DNA of 39,688 nt from an uncultured Chlorobiaceae bacterium (GTDB lineage: Bacteria; Bacteroidota; Chlorobiia; Chlorobiales; Chlorobiaceae). Below, one piece after another: positions 16,312-24,155 of this stretch. The stretch spans positions 1-39,688 of the forward strand of contig CAIMPI010000017.1 of assembly GCA_903843305.1 (NCBI GenBank), in the 5' to 3' direction. Below the pieces are notes generated by a model. It saw nothing but the letters and a program-made list of their open reading frames with translations, was not told the DNA's origin and searched no databases. Every line of letters starts with the position of its first letter. Within the stretch, counting starts at the first letter, position 1. A program made the position numbers and the translations under genes.

Positions 16312-17504
16312 GTTACCAGGTTATAGCCCGGAAATACAGACCGGCAAAATTTTCTGATATTACTGCACAAGAGCATGTTACCCGTACGATCCAGAATTCG
16401 CTCCGAATGGGGCGGATCGGGCATGGCTATATTTTTTCGGGGTTGCGCGGAGTAGGCAAGACCACTGCGGCAAGAATTTTTGCCAAAGCTCTCAACTGCC
16501 AGAAACTGATGGATGATCCGGATTACTTGCAGCAGGTAACCGAGCCTTGTGGCGAGTGCGAAAGTTGCCGTGACTTCGATTCGGGTACCAGCTTCAACAT
16601 TTCAGAATTCGATGCCGCGTCCAATAATAGTGTTGACGATATACGGGCACTTCGGGAGAACGTCAGGTATGGTCCGCAGAAAGGGAAGTACCGCGTCTAT
16701 ATCATTGATGAGGTGCACATGCTCTCCATTGCTGCCTTCAATGCGTTTTTGAAAACGCTGGAGGAGCCCCCACCTCATGCTATCTTTATTTTTGCAACCA
16801 CAGAACTGCACAAGATTCCGGCTACCATTTCTTCACGCTGTCAACGCTTCAACTTCAAAAGGATTCCACTGGAGGATATCCAGAAGCAGCTTCAGTCGAT
16901 CTGTGATGCCGAACATATTTCTGTTGAGGGAGATGCCCTTCAGCTTATCGGGCGAAAGGCACAGGGTTCAATGCGAGATGCACAGAGTATTCTTGATCAG
17001 GTTATTGCCTTTTCAGCCGAAAATGACCATGAGGGCGCCATCAGTTACCAGGGTGTTGCCGAGCTCCTGAACTACATTGATGACGATACCATGTTCGATG
17101 TTACCGATGCGGTTGCAGCGCAAAACCCGGCAAAGATGCTTGATGTTGCGCAGTTTGTGATCAGGAATGGATATGATGAGCAGGATTTTCTTGAGAAACT
17201 GGTCGAGCATCTGAGAAATTTTCTGGTGGTGCAGAATCTTTCTTCCACCCGACTTGTCGAGCGTCCGGATGCCGTTCGTGACCGCTATCAGCGTGATGCA
17301 GGCAATTTTTCACCATTAGCGGTTATGCAGATGGTCGATTTTATCCTGCAGACGCAGAAAGAGCTGAAGTTCCTGTTTGAGTACCAGTTCCGTTTTGAGC
17401 TTGCACTGCTGAAGCTGATTGATATTGTACACTTGGTTTCTTCAGTGACTCTGCCATCAGCGGTGCCATCGCCTCAAAAAAAAAAGCACCTGACCAATCA
17501 CTGA
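16308..17504 (+). CDS. dnaX: DnaX short form (gamma-like), zero-frame product
   Basis: Zero-frame product of 398 residues containing DnaX domains I-III, the clamp-loader ATPase. Walker A is GLRGVGKT (45-52). The zinc cysteines are C64, C81, C84 and C87. Walker B is 'IIDEVHMLS', sensor I 'FIFATTELHKIPATISSRCQRF', and the domain III helices run to about 375. The frame ends QKKKHLTNH-stop only six codons after a run of ten A. The C-terminal tau-specific domains are thus absent, and the product resembles E. coli gamma. As the unshifted product it should be the default. It can load the clamp but should not bind the polymerase alpha subunit or DnaB, which needs the tau tail. Confidence 0.85.
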   Translation: MSYQVIARKYRPAKFSDITAQEHVTRTIQNSLRMGRIGHGYIFSGLRGVGKTTAARIFAKALNCQKLMDDPDYLQQVTEPCGECESCRDFDSGTSFNISEFDAASNNSVDDIRALRENVRYGPQKGKYRVYIIDEVHMLSIAAFNAFLKTLEEPPPHAIFIFATTELHKIPATISSRCQRFNFKRIPLEDIQKQLQSICDAEHISVEGDALQLIGRKAQGSMRDAQSILDQVIAFSAENDHEGAISYQGVAELLNYIDDDTMFDVTDAVAAQNPAKMLDVAQFVIRNGYDEQDFLEKLVEHLRNFLVVQNLSSTRLVERPDAVRDRYQRDAGNFSPLAVMQMVDFILQTQKELKFLFEYQFRFELALLKLIDIVHLVSSVTLPSAVPSPQKKKHLTNH

Positions 17505-18073
17505 AGGGAACAGAACGGCCGTTAGCGCCTGTTTCTGTCTCAACTCCTTCACCCGAAAAGAAACCGGCAACTTCAGGAGATATTGATCTTGGTTCATGGC
17601 AGAAAAAGCTGTCAAGTTTTGCCTCAAATCCTGCCTCAAAGCCGCTTCGTGTACATCCAGTACCAAAAATTCTCACTTCAGATGACACTGAAGGGCTTGA
17701 AAAAGTTGCGAATCTTGACGTTCTGAAGGTTGAATGGCACCAGTTTCTGGATCATCTGGCCAAGAAAACCCACAACTTTATGGCTACGCATCTTCAGTCC
17801 TGTGAACTGGTCTCATGCAGCCCGTCCGGAGTACTTGAAATTGCCTGTTGCAGAAAGTTTTCCTATGAAGAGCTTGTGCAAGAAAGGGCAACTCTTCAGC
17901 AGGAACTTTCAGAATTTTATGTACTGCCCCTCCAGGTTCGTATTCTCTATGATGCCGAAAAAGATGCTTGTACGAAAGAGAAGACTGTTTTTACCCTTTT
18001 TCAGGAACTTTCACAGAGTAATGAGGTCGTCAGGTTTCTCATAACGGAGTTTGGGGGCGAACTTGTCTACTGA
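16308..18073 (+). CDS. dnaX: DNA polymerase III subunit tau, via -1 shift at A10-G
   Basis: Full-length DnaX is obtained only if the reading frame moves by -1 within A17476-A17485. After the shift the frame continues with Ala-Pro-Asp-Gln from 17486 and stays open to TGA at 18071-18073, giving about 588 residues, a normal tau length. The added ~196 residues are a Ser/Pro/Thr-rich linker (about 80 residues, including 'PSPEKKPATSGDIDLGSWQKK') and a folded domain ('VEWHQFLDHLAKKTHNFMATHLQSC' through 'FGGELVY') that matches the alpha-binding region of tau. No stop codon occurs and the codons look normal, so this is a maintained coding region rather than decay. Either ribosomal slippage at A-AAA-AAG or polymerase slippage adding one A would produce it. 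Confidence 0.8.
17476..17486 (+). promoter_or_regulatory. slippery A10-G site in dnaX (candidate recoding signal)
   Basis: Ten consecutive A (17476-17485) followed by G are read in zero frame as CAA-AAA-AAA-AAG and so contain the heptamer A-AAA-AAG, the same slippery sequence used in E. coli dnaX. A possible 7-bp stem with one G-U pair (17507-17513 with 17529-17535, 15-base loop) starts 21 bases downstream, farther than a usual stimulatory hairpin. I see no upstream Shine-Dalgarno-like stimulator. The run length also suits transcriptional slippage. Confidence 0.7.
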
Positions 18074-18116
18074 ACAACCTGTCTGTTGTTTCATAAATTA
18101 TTAAAAATTCTTCATA

Positions 18117-18145
18117 TTGGCAGTTTTAACGTTTACTCCAATTAT
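18117..18145 (+). promoter_or_regulatory. weak candidate promoter for aspS
   Basis: TTGGCA (18117-18122) and AATTAT (18140-18145) are 17 bases apart in the 97-base AT-rich gap before aspS. The -35 differs from consensus at one base; the -10 is poor. A small AT-rich hairpin (18073-18090) just past dnaX might end upstream transcripts. Confidence 0.28.
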
Positions 18146-18170
18146 TAATACCAAAGGACTATAGAGATAT

Positions 18171-19985
18171 ATGGGTAACGCAGGCAGCACGCAGGCTCTG
18201 AACAACCGGTTCCGCTCCGACTATTGCGGATTTTTGAACTCGGAACGTGAGCATAGCCATGTCAGGCTGGCTGGCTGGGTTCACAGAAAACGGGATCATG
18301 GCGGACTGATTTTTATTGATCTGAGAGATCATACCGGTATCAGCCAGCTTGTCATTCAGCCAGAGTTGCAGGAGCTTTTTGCACTGTCCGAGCAGCTACA
18401 TGTAGAATCAGTTATCTGTATAGAGGGGGTTGTTGTTCGTCGAGCTGAAGGAGCCGTCAACCCGCGACTGGCATCAGGCGAGATTGAGGTTGTTGTCCGT
18501 CAGATGACTATCGAGAGTAACGCGCACCCATTGCCTTTTCCGGTGGCCGATGAGGTGCCGACGTCAGAGGAACTTCGGCTGAAATATCGTTTTATTGATT
18601 TGCGTCGGGAGAAAATTCACGACAATATTATTTTTCGCAGTCGTCTGACCGCTGCAATCCGTCACTACCTCGAAGAGAAAGAGTTCATCGAGATACAGAC
18701 CCCGATTCTTACCTCCAGTTCGCCTGAAGGTGCTCGTGATTTTCTTGTGCCAAGTCGCCTGCATCCAGGAAAATTCTATGCCTTGCCCCAGGCTCCCCAG
18801 CAGTTTAAGCAGCTCCTTATGGTATCGGGCTTTCCCCGCTATTTCCAGATTGCACCCTGTTTCCGTGATGAAGATGCCCGTGCCGATCGCAGTCCGGGCG
18901 AGTTTTATCAGCTCGATATGGAGATGGCTTTTATTGAGCAGGATGACCTGTTTACTATCCTTGAAGGGATGATTGACCATCTTACCCGGACCATGTCACA
19001 CAAGTATATTACCCAGTATCCTTTTCCACGGATCAGCTATAAAGAGGTGATGAACCGTTATGGCACCGATAAACCCGATTTGAGAATTCCGATTGAGATC
19101 AGCGATGTTACTCCACTCTTCGTCGGTTCAGGGTTCAAGGTTTTTGCAAATAATACCGTTGCAGGTTCCTGTGTCAAGGCGCTTGTTCTCAAGGCACGTG
19201 GCAACGAATCGAGACTCTTTTATGACAAGGCTGAAAAACGGGCGAAAGAGCTCGGTTCAGGAGGTCTTGCTTATATTCAGTTTAAAGAAGAGGGCCCGAA
19301 AGGCCCTGTCGTGAAGTTTCTCACGGAAGATGATCTTTTAACTCTCAAAAACCATCTTGGTCTTGAAATCGGCGATGTGGTCTTTTTTGGTGCAGGGAAG
19401 TGGGAAACCACCTGCAAGATCATGGGTGGTATGAGAACTTACTTCGGTGATCTCTTTACACTTGATCAGGACGAGCTCTCTTTCTGCTGGATTGTGGACT
19501 TCCCCATGTACGAATACAATGAGGAGGCTAAAAAGATTGATTTCTCTCACAATCCCTTCTCCATGCCTCAGGGAGAGATGGATGCGCTTGAAACGATGCC
19601 TCCGCTCGATATTCTTGCCTACCAGTACGATATTGTCTGTAATGGTATTGAACTCTCAAGCGGCGCTATCCGCAACCACAAGCCGGATATCATGTACAAG
19701 GCTTTCGGTATTGCTGGCTACTCTCGTGAAGAGGTTGACCAGCGCTTTGGCCACATGATCGAAGCCTTCAAACTTGGCGCACCTCCGCACGGCGGCATTG
19801 CTCCAGGCCTTGACCGGCTTGTCATGATTCTCTGCGACGAACAGAACATTCGCGAGGTCATCGCTTTCCCGATGAATCAGCAGGCGCAGGATTTGATGAT
19901 GTGCTCTCCTTCTGAAGTAACGCCCGTACAGCTTCGTGAGTTGCATCTTAAGGTCGATCTGCCGAAGAAGGATGAGAAGAGGTAG
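18171..19985 (+). CDS. aspS: aspartyl-tRNA synthetase, bacterial type
   Basis: A 604-residue class IIb synthetase that charges tRNA-Asp (and possibly tRNA-Asn) in the cytoplasm. The N-terminal OB-fold anticodon-binding domain covers residues 18-125 ('[26 protein letters not shown]'). Catalytic motif 1 is near '[17 protein letters not shown]'. Motif 2 is '[20 protein letters not shown]'. The bacteria-specific GAD insertion domain is at about 300-410, and motif 3 is '[14 protein letters not shown]'. Length and GAD domain mark the bacterial form. I cannot tell from sequence alone whether it is discriminating; that depends on asnS or gatCAB elsewhere. Its 3' end converges on the radical SAM gene with a 35-base gap and no evident terminator. 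Confidence 0.97.
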   Translation: MGNAGSTQALNNRFRSDYCGFLNSEREHSHVRLAGWVHRKRDHGGLIFIDLRDHTGISQLVIQPELQELFALSEQLHVESVICIEGVVVRRAEGAVNPRLASGEIEVVVRQMTIESNAHPLPFPVADEVPTSEELRLKYRFIDLRREKIHDNIIFRSRLTAAIRHYLEEKEFIEIQTPILTSSSPEGARDFLVPSRLHPGKFYALPQAPQQFKQLLMVSGFPRYFQIAPCFRDEDARADRSPGEFYQLDMEMAFIEQDDLFTILEGMIDHLTRTMSHKYITQYPFPRISYKEVMNRYGTDKPDLRIPIEISDVTPLFVGSGFKVFANNTVAGSCVKALVLKARGNESRLFYDKAEKRAKELGSGGLAYIQFKEEGPKGPVVKFLTEDDLLTLKNHLGLEIGDVVFFGAGKWETTCKIMGGMRTYFGDLFTLDQDELSFCWIVDFPMYEYNEEAKKIDFSHNPFSMPQGEMDALETMPPLDILAYQYDIVCNGIELSSGAIRNHKPDIMYKAFGIAGYSREEVDQRFGHMIEAFKLGAPPHGGIAPGLDRLVMILCDEQNIREVIAFPMNQQAQDLMMCSPSEVTPVQLRELHLKVDLPKKDEKR

Positions 19986-20020
19986 TGCGGGGCAACTGAA
20001 ACCCGGAATTCTGAATGGCC

Positions 20021-21430
20021 TCAGTAATAATACTCCGGCGAAAGCTTGCTGGTAAAGCGGTTCATTGCGTAGTTGGCGAGCCAGATCCAGTTCAGCGGCT
20101 TGCCAGTCATGCGCTGCATGATGGCTCGTCCCTTATAGACCTCTTTCTGGAGTTTAACAAAATTTGAGAGCAGTCTTTCGCCGCTCATGTTGGTCGGTTC
20201 AAACATGTAGTGGTAGGTGTCGTACTTGTCCCAGTCGAAATGGCGAATGCGGGGCTTCATCTCATCGAAATAGGGTGTTCCCGGAAAAGGGGTTACCAGC
20301 GAAAAGACTGGAAACTCAATCTTGTTTTTCATGATAAAGTCGTAGGTGAGCTGGAAGCTCTCCTCGGTGTCGTTGTCGAAGCCGAACATGAAGTAGCCCT
20401 GGATGGCAACACCGTTTTTATGCAGGTTGCCAACAACTTGTTCATAGTTGCCCAGTCGGTTTGACCCTTTGTGCAGGGTTTTAAGGGTTTCGGGGTTGAG
20501 CGATTCAAACCCTATGCTTAGGAGGTCACAACCAGAGCGGCCAGCCAGTTCGGCAACTTCGGGTTTGTCAAGAAAGTTCATGGAGATATTGGCGTTCCAG
20601 TGTACGCCGAGCTTGGCCATCTCCTCAAGCAAGGTCATGAAATACTTGGGACGGAAACTGATGTTGTCGTCCATGAAGGAAAAATTAACATTTTGCTTTC
20701 CGAGCCGTTGCTGATGGTAGCGCATCTCATCGAGCACCAGATCAAGCTCACGGTAGCGGTAGTTTTTTCCGTAAATGGTTGGAGTGGTGCAGAAGTTGCA
20801 TCCTACCGGGCATCCTTTTGTAGCAAGAAGAGGAATACGAGAGCTGTATTTTTTTGAGCTTTTCGATGAGAGTGCATAGTCGAAGTCCGGGCGGTGCATG
20901 GCACTCATTGGCTTCAGTTCTTTTGCTCGGTATACCTGCTGCATTTTACCTTTCAGCACATCGGTGGCCAGTTCAGTCCAGATCGACTCGATTTCGCCAT
21001 AGACCACACTAGTGCAGTGCTGGGATGCTTCATCATGCAGCATGGTGGGATGAACTCCTCCGAGGATTACTGTCTTTCCCTGTTTCAGGGCGCGATCACC
21101 AATCAGATATGCTTTTGAAGCATTGAGTGTCCGCGAGGTGATGGCGATCACATCATATCCTGAAAAATCTTCAGGTATCTTGTCGCCGAGCCGTTCATCG
21201 ATAAAAGTAACATCAAACAATTTTCCGACCAGGGTTGCAACCATAATCAGGTTTAACGGCATACTCACCGTGCCGGAATCCACCATCATGCTGGTATTGC
21301 TTATTGGCTGAATAAGCAGCCATTTCCTGCGTGATTTTTGCTGTTTGGCCAGTTGATGAAGGAGTTCCTCTGAAATATCGGAGGGGGATCCAAGAGGGGA
21401 AACGACAGTGTTGGATGGTGAAGTCTGCAT
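20021..21430 (-). CDS. B12-binding-domain radical SAM protein, BchQ/BchR-like
   Basis: A 469-residue protein with an N-terminal cobalamin-binding-like Rossmann domain (about 35-165) that lacks a DxHxxG motif. The radical SAM domain begins at about 200, and its cluster ligands are C207, C211 and C214 in 'TKGCPVGCNFC'. 'FSFMDDNISFRPKYF' and 'LLSIGFESLNPETLKTLHKGSNR' are typical barrel segments, and the last 90 residues form a helical tail. This is the BchE/P-methylase architecture. In green sulfur bacteria, members of this group methylate C-8 and C-12 of bacteriochlorophyll c/d/e (BchQ, BchR). The length fits, but hopanoid and other methyltransferases share the layout, so the assignment is a hypothesis. 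Its promoter faces the thioesterase gene's 3' end. Confidence 0.85.
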   Translation of the reverse strand: MQTSPSNTVVSPLGSPSDISEELLHQLAKQQKSRRKWLLIQPISNTSMMVDSGTVSMPLNLIMVATLVGKLFDVTFIDERLGDKIPEDFSGYDVIAITSRTLNASKAYLIGDRALKQGKTVILGGVHPTMLHDEASQHCTSVVYGEIESIWTELATDVLKGKMQQVYRAKELKPMSAMHRPDFDYALSSKSSKKYSSRIPLLATKGCPVGCNFCTTPTIYGKNYRYRELDLVLDEMRYHQQRLGKQNVNFSFMDDNISFRPKYFMTLLEEMAKLGVHWNANISMNFLDKPEVAELAGRSGCDLLSIGFESLNPETLKTLHKGSNRLGNYEQVVGNLHKNGVAIQGYFMFGFDNDTEESFQLTYDFIMKNKIEFPVFSLVTPFPGTPYFDEMKPRIRHFDWDKYDTYHYMFEPTNMSGERLLSNFVKLQKEVYKGRAIMQRMTGKPLNWIWLANYAMNRFTSKLSPEYYY

Positions 21431-21539
21431 GCCCTAAAATATGCAATAAATGTAAAAAACCGTTGCTGCGAAAGGAACAAGGTATGAAAAGTTTTTTTAA
21501 AAAATCACCTGCCTTTCCAAAAAAACACAATGTCTCTTT

Positions 21540-21992
21540 TTATTCAGAAACAGGGGATTTTTTCAGCACGGCAACCGTAAAGCGACTGACACAGGTAAGC
21601 TTACCCGCTTCATTTTTTATCCTGATATCCCAAACCTGTGAGCTTTTTCCAAGATGGAGGGGAGTTGCAGTTGCATGGACAAAGCCGCTTCTTACCGGAC
21701 GAATATGGTTGGCATTGATCTCTTGGCCAACAATGTAGAACTGATCACGGTCAACACAGTACGATGCGGCAATACTTCCGACAGTTTCAGCCAGAGCAAG
21801 TGAAGCGCCTCCATGCAGAATACCGATGCGCTGAATGGTACGATGGTCGACGGGCATTTTTGCCGTCATGTAATCCAGGCCGATCTCAGTCATTTCTATG
21901 CCGAGGTGACGGGCCATCTGACCGTCTATAATTTGTGTAGTATTGATTTCCTCAATGGTGACCGGACCCCAAAAAACAGAAGATTGTGTCAT
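21540..21992 (-). CDS. hotdog-fold acyl-CoA thioesterase (PaaI/YdiI/MenI type)
   Basis: A 150-residue hotdog thioesterase. 'GILHGGASLALAETVGSIAA' is the helix motif of the YdiI/MenI/EntH group, with the catalytic Glu in 'LAET'. The strand segments 'QEINANHIRPVRSGFVHATATPLHLG' follow. YdiI-type enzymes release 1,4-dihydroxy-2-naphthoate from its CoA ester in menaquinone synthesis, which fits a menaquinone-using green sulfur bacterium, but other acyl-CoA substrates are possible. The frame is open to 22067, yet its first 25 codons lie partly inside the tRNA-Gly gene, so I use the ATG ending at 21992. Confidence 0.85.
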   Translation of the reverse strand: MTQSSVFWGPVTIEEINTTQIIDGQMARHLGIEMTEIGLDYMTAKMPVDHRTIQRIGILHGGASLALAETVGSIAASYCVDRDQFYIVGQEINANHIRPVRSGFVHATATPLHLGKSSQVWDIRIKNEAGKLTCVSRFTVAVLKKSPVSE

Positions 21993-22038
21993 AAATAGCA
22001 ACAGGTCAAATGATAGGGGATTATTCCACTGAAGTGGA

Positions 22039-22110
22039 GCGGGTGACGAGATTCGAACTCGCGACATTTTGCTTGGGAAGCAAACACTCTACCAACTGAG
22101 TTACACCCGC
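22039..22110 (-). tRNA. tRNA-Gly, anticodon CCC
   Basis: The minus strand folds into a full cloverleaf of 72 bases. The acceptor pairs GCGGGTG with CACCCGC, the D stem is ACTC/GAGT, and the anticodon arm is TTTGC-TTCCCAA-GCAAA. The T arm is GCGAG-TTCGAAT-CTCGT with one G-T pair. The loop places CCC at positions 34-36, reading codon GGG. No CCA is encoded directly after the acceptor. Confidence 0.93.
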
Positions 22111-22121
22111 TTTTCAATGGT

Positions 22122-22194
22122 GGTGAGAGAGGGAGTTGAACCCTCGACCTCAGGGTTATGAATCCTGTGCTCTAACCAACTGAGCTACCTCACC
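22122..22194 (-). tRNA. tRNA-Met, anticodon CAT (elongator type likely)
   Basis: A 73-base cloverleaf on the minus strand. The acceptor pairs GGTGAGG with TCTCACC (last pair G-T), the D arm is GCTC-AGTTGGTTA-GAGC, the anticodon loop is TTCATAA, and the T arm is GAGGG-TTCAACT-CCCTC. The first acceptor pair is G-C, so it is not an initiator tRNA. A CAT tRNA modified to read Ile AUA cannot be fully excluded. The anticodon stem CAGGA/CCCTG has an A-C mismatch at 31-39. It lies 11 bases from the tRNA-Gly gene. Confidence 0.9.
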
Positions 22195-22260
22195 ATTTTG
22201 TATGGCTGTGAATATACGACAGGCTTCAGGAATAAACAAAACTAATTTATTTCACATCTC

Positions 22261-22995
22261 TTACGATTCAGAAGACACTTTTTGTTGATATATTGCCTCG
22301 GCAACAGGAATATCCTCCGGAGTAGTGATCTTAATATTGTGATACCCGGTTTCAAAAATCCTGATGAGCTGTTCCGGGAAAAAACGTTCGACAAGAGCAG
22401 CGTCATCCGTGGCATACCAGCCTTCAAGTTCAGCTTGTTCATGTGCCTGAATCAGAAGTTCACTTCTGAAACCTTGTGGTGTCTGTACCTGAAGAAGCTG
22501 GTTGCGGTCAAGTGTTTCACCGAAAAATCCCTGCTCGCTCCCTATGTATTTAATCGTATCTTTTGGTCTGGTTGCCGGAACACAGGCGCCGAAGAGCATG
22601 GAGAGGTGTGAAATTTTATCGATCTCAGCAGGAGTTACAAGCGGGCGGGCACCATCATGAACCAGAATCGCATCCGGCACATAGCCCGTCAGGTGTCTTT
22701 CCTGTTCAATGGCCTTGATGCAGTTATTGACAGAATCCTGTCTCTCCTTTCCTCCTTCAATAATGGCTTTCAGCTTGCTGAAGCCTGAAGATGCAGCCAT
22801 CTCTTCAAGCGTAGACCTATTTTCTTCCTTTGTGGCGATATAGAAGTTTTTTATCGACGAAGCCCTTTGAAATGCCTTCAAGGTATGATAAATAACCGGA
22901 AACCCGCCGATTTCAAGCATCTGCTTACTTTGTCCCTCATTGAGGCGCATTCTTTTTCCTATACCGCTTGCGGCTATAATAGCTGTTGCATTCAT
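22261..22995 (-). CDS. ispD: 2-C-methyl-D-erythritol 4-phosphate cytidylyltransferase
   Basis: Third enzyme of the MEP isoprenoid pathway, joining CTP and MEP into CDP-ME. With the start at MNATAIIAASGIGKRM it has 244 residues. 'AASGIGKRM...SKQMLEIGG' is the nucleotide-binding loop with its Arg and Lys, 'VHDGARPLVT' is the diagnostic CTP/MEP motif, and 'QTPQGFRSELL' and 'YHNIKITTPEDI' are the other conserved blocks. The open frame extends 61 codons further into queA sequence on the same strand, but those residues are out-of-frame queA codons. The gene is 25 bases downstream of queA, probably one operon. The MEP pathway feeds carotenoids, quinones and chlorophyll side chains. Confidence 0.95.
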   Translation of the reverse strand: MNATAIIAASGIGKRMRLNEGQSKQMLEIGGFPVIYHTLKAFQRASSIKNFYIATKEENRSTLEEMAASSGFSKLKAIIEGGKERQDSVNNCIKAIEQERHLTGYVPDAILVHDGARPLVTPAEIDKISHLSMLFGACVPATRPKDTIKYIGSEQGFFGETLDRNQLLQVQTPQGFRSELLIQAHEQAELEGWYATDDAALVERFFPEQLIRIFETGYHNIKITTPEDIPVAEAIYQQKVSSES

Positions 22996-23020
22996 GATGA
23001 AAAGGTCAATCACTCTGTGG

Positions 23021-24061
23021 TTAATGAATGAACATGGCATCTCCATAAGCCAGAAACTGATAATCCTCTTTGAGTGCGGATTTATAAGCTTCCATAAGAA
23101 GGCGGTGTTCGGCAAATGCGCTGACAGCCATGAGAAGGGTGGTTTCAGGTTGCTGAAAATTGGTGAGGAGCGCATCAACCACCTTAAACTGATAGGGAGG
23201 GTAGATAAACTTGTCAGTCCAGCCCCTGCCGAATTTTATTTTTCCATCGACAGTGGCATTGGCTTCCAGTACACGAAGGGTCGTTGTTCCGACCGCAAAA
23301 ACACGGCCTGTTTTGTTGACCTTGGTTTCATTGATCTCCATGGCCGTCTGGTAGGGAATATTGAAATATTCAGAATCCATTTTATGCTTTGAGACATCTT
23401 CAACCTCAATGGCATTAAAGGTACTCAAACTTGGATGCAGTGTAATTGGAAGTATTTTAACTCCAATCTTCTGGATTTTCTGCAAAATCGGAATGGTAAA
23501 ATGCAATCCAGCCATTGGGGCAACAACAGCCCCGGTTTCTTTAGCGTAGACGGTCTGGTAATTTTCCCTGTCCAATTCACGAGGGGAGCGGATGAAGTAA
23601 GGCGGAAGAGGAATACTGCCGATTCTATCGACAAGGCTGAATACATCAATATCCGGATTGAGGAATCTGATAGTTCTGCCTCGTGACGTCGTGTTATCAA
23701 CAACTTCAGCAACCACATCCTCCTCAAAGTAAATCTTGTTGCCAACCCTTACCTTACGAGCAGGATCAACCAGTACATCCCACAAACCAGCCTCTTGATT
23801 GAGTACCCGAAGCAGGAATACTTCGATTTTAGCGTCAGTTTTTTCTTTCTGACCGAATATCTTGGCAGGAAAAACCTTGCTGTTGTTTAACACAAGCAAG
23901 TCTCCTTTTTTAAAGTAAGAGACGATATCATCAAAGACTTTATGCTCAAAATCTTTTTTTCGCCGGTTCAGAACCATCATTCTGCACTTGTCTCTGGGCG
24001 AGGCCAGCTCATCAGCTATTTTGGATTTAGGTAAAGTGTATCGAAAATTTGAAAGGCGCAT
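23021..24061 (-). CDS. queA: S-adenosylmethionine:tRNA ribosyltransferase-isomerase
   Basis: A 346-residue enzyme that transfers and isomerises the ribose of S-adenosylmethionine onto preQ1-modified tRNA, giving epoxyqueuosine. Conserved blocks are 'ELASPRDKCRMMVLNRRKKDFEH', 'GDLLVLNNSKVFPAKIFGQK', 'AVVAPMAGLHFTIPIL', 'VFAVGTTTLRVLEA' and 'LLTNFQQPETTLLMAVSAFA'. The length is standard. The gene is followed after 25 bases by ispD. Upstream is the terminator of the GH65 fusion gene, so queA must have its own promoter in the AT-rich gap at 24062-24115. Confidence 0.97.
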   Translation of the reverse strand: MRLSNFRYTLPKSKIADELASPRDKCRMMVLNRRKKDFEHKVFDDIVSYFKKGDLLVLNNSKVFPAKIFGQKEKTDAKIEVFLLRVLNQEAGLWDVLVDPARKVRVGNKIYFEEDVVAEVVDNTTSRGRTIRFLNPDIDVFSLVDRIGSIPLPPYFIRSPRELDRENYQTVYAKETGAVVAPMAGLHFTIPILQKIQKIGVKILPITLHPSLSTFNAIEVEDVSKHKMDSEYFNIPYQTAMEINETKVNKTGRVFAVGTTTLRVLEANATVDGKIKFGRGWTDKFIYPPYQFKVVDALLTNFQQPETTLLMAVSAFAEHRLLMEAYKSALKEDYQFLAYGDAMFIH

Positions 24062-24115
24062 AGGAAGTTCAGTAGGTCAACATGATAAACTAAAAGTATA
24101 GCAAAGCTTAATAGT

Positions 24116-24148
24116 AAAAAAACGGGGGCTGGCTTCATGCTTGCCCCC
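24116..24148 (-). terminator. rho-independent terminator of the GH65 fusion gene
   Basis: Arms GGGGGC (24124-24129) and GCCCCC (24143-24148) pair perfectly around a 13-base loop. On the minus strand the stem is followed by G and six T (plus-strand A24117-24122). It starts seven bases past the stop codon of the phosphorylase gene. Confidence 0.88.
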
Positions 24149-24155
24149 TGAATGT

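Noticed and set aside
21993-22067. N-terminal extension of the thioesterase with a 'SRVRISSPAP' sequence
   Set aside because: It is antisense-frame reading of the tRNA-Gly T arm region, a familiar artefact. The family start fits the ATG ending at 21992.
22996-23178. 61-residue extension of ispD
   Set aside because: It lies inside queA on the same strand in another frame, and IspD proteins begin at the nucleotide-binding strand.
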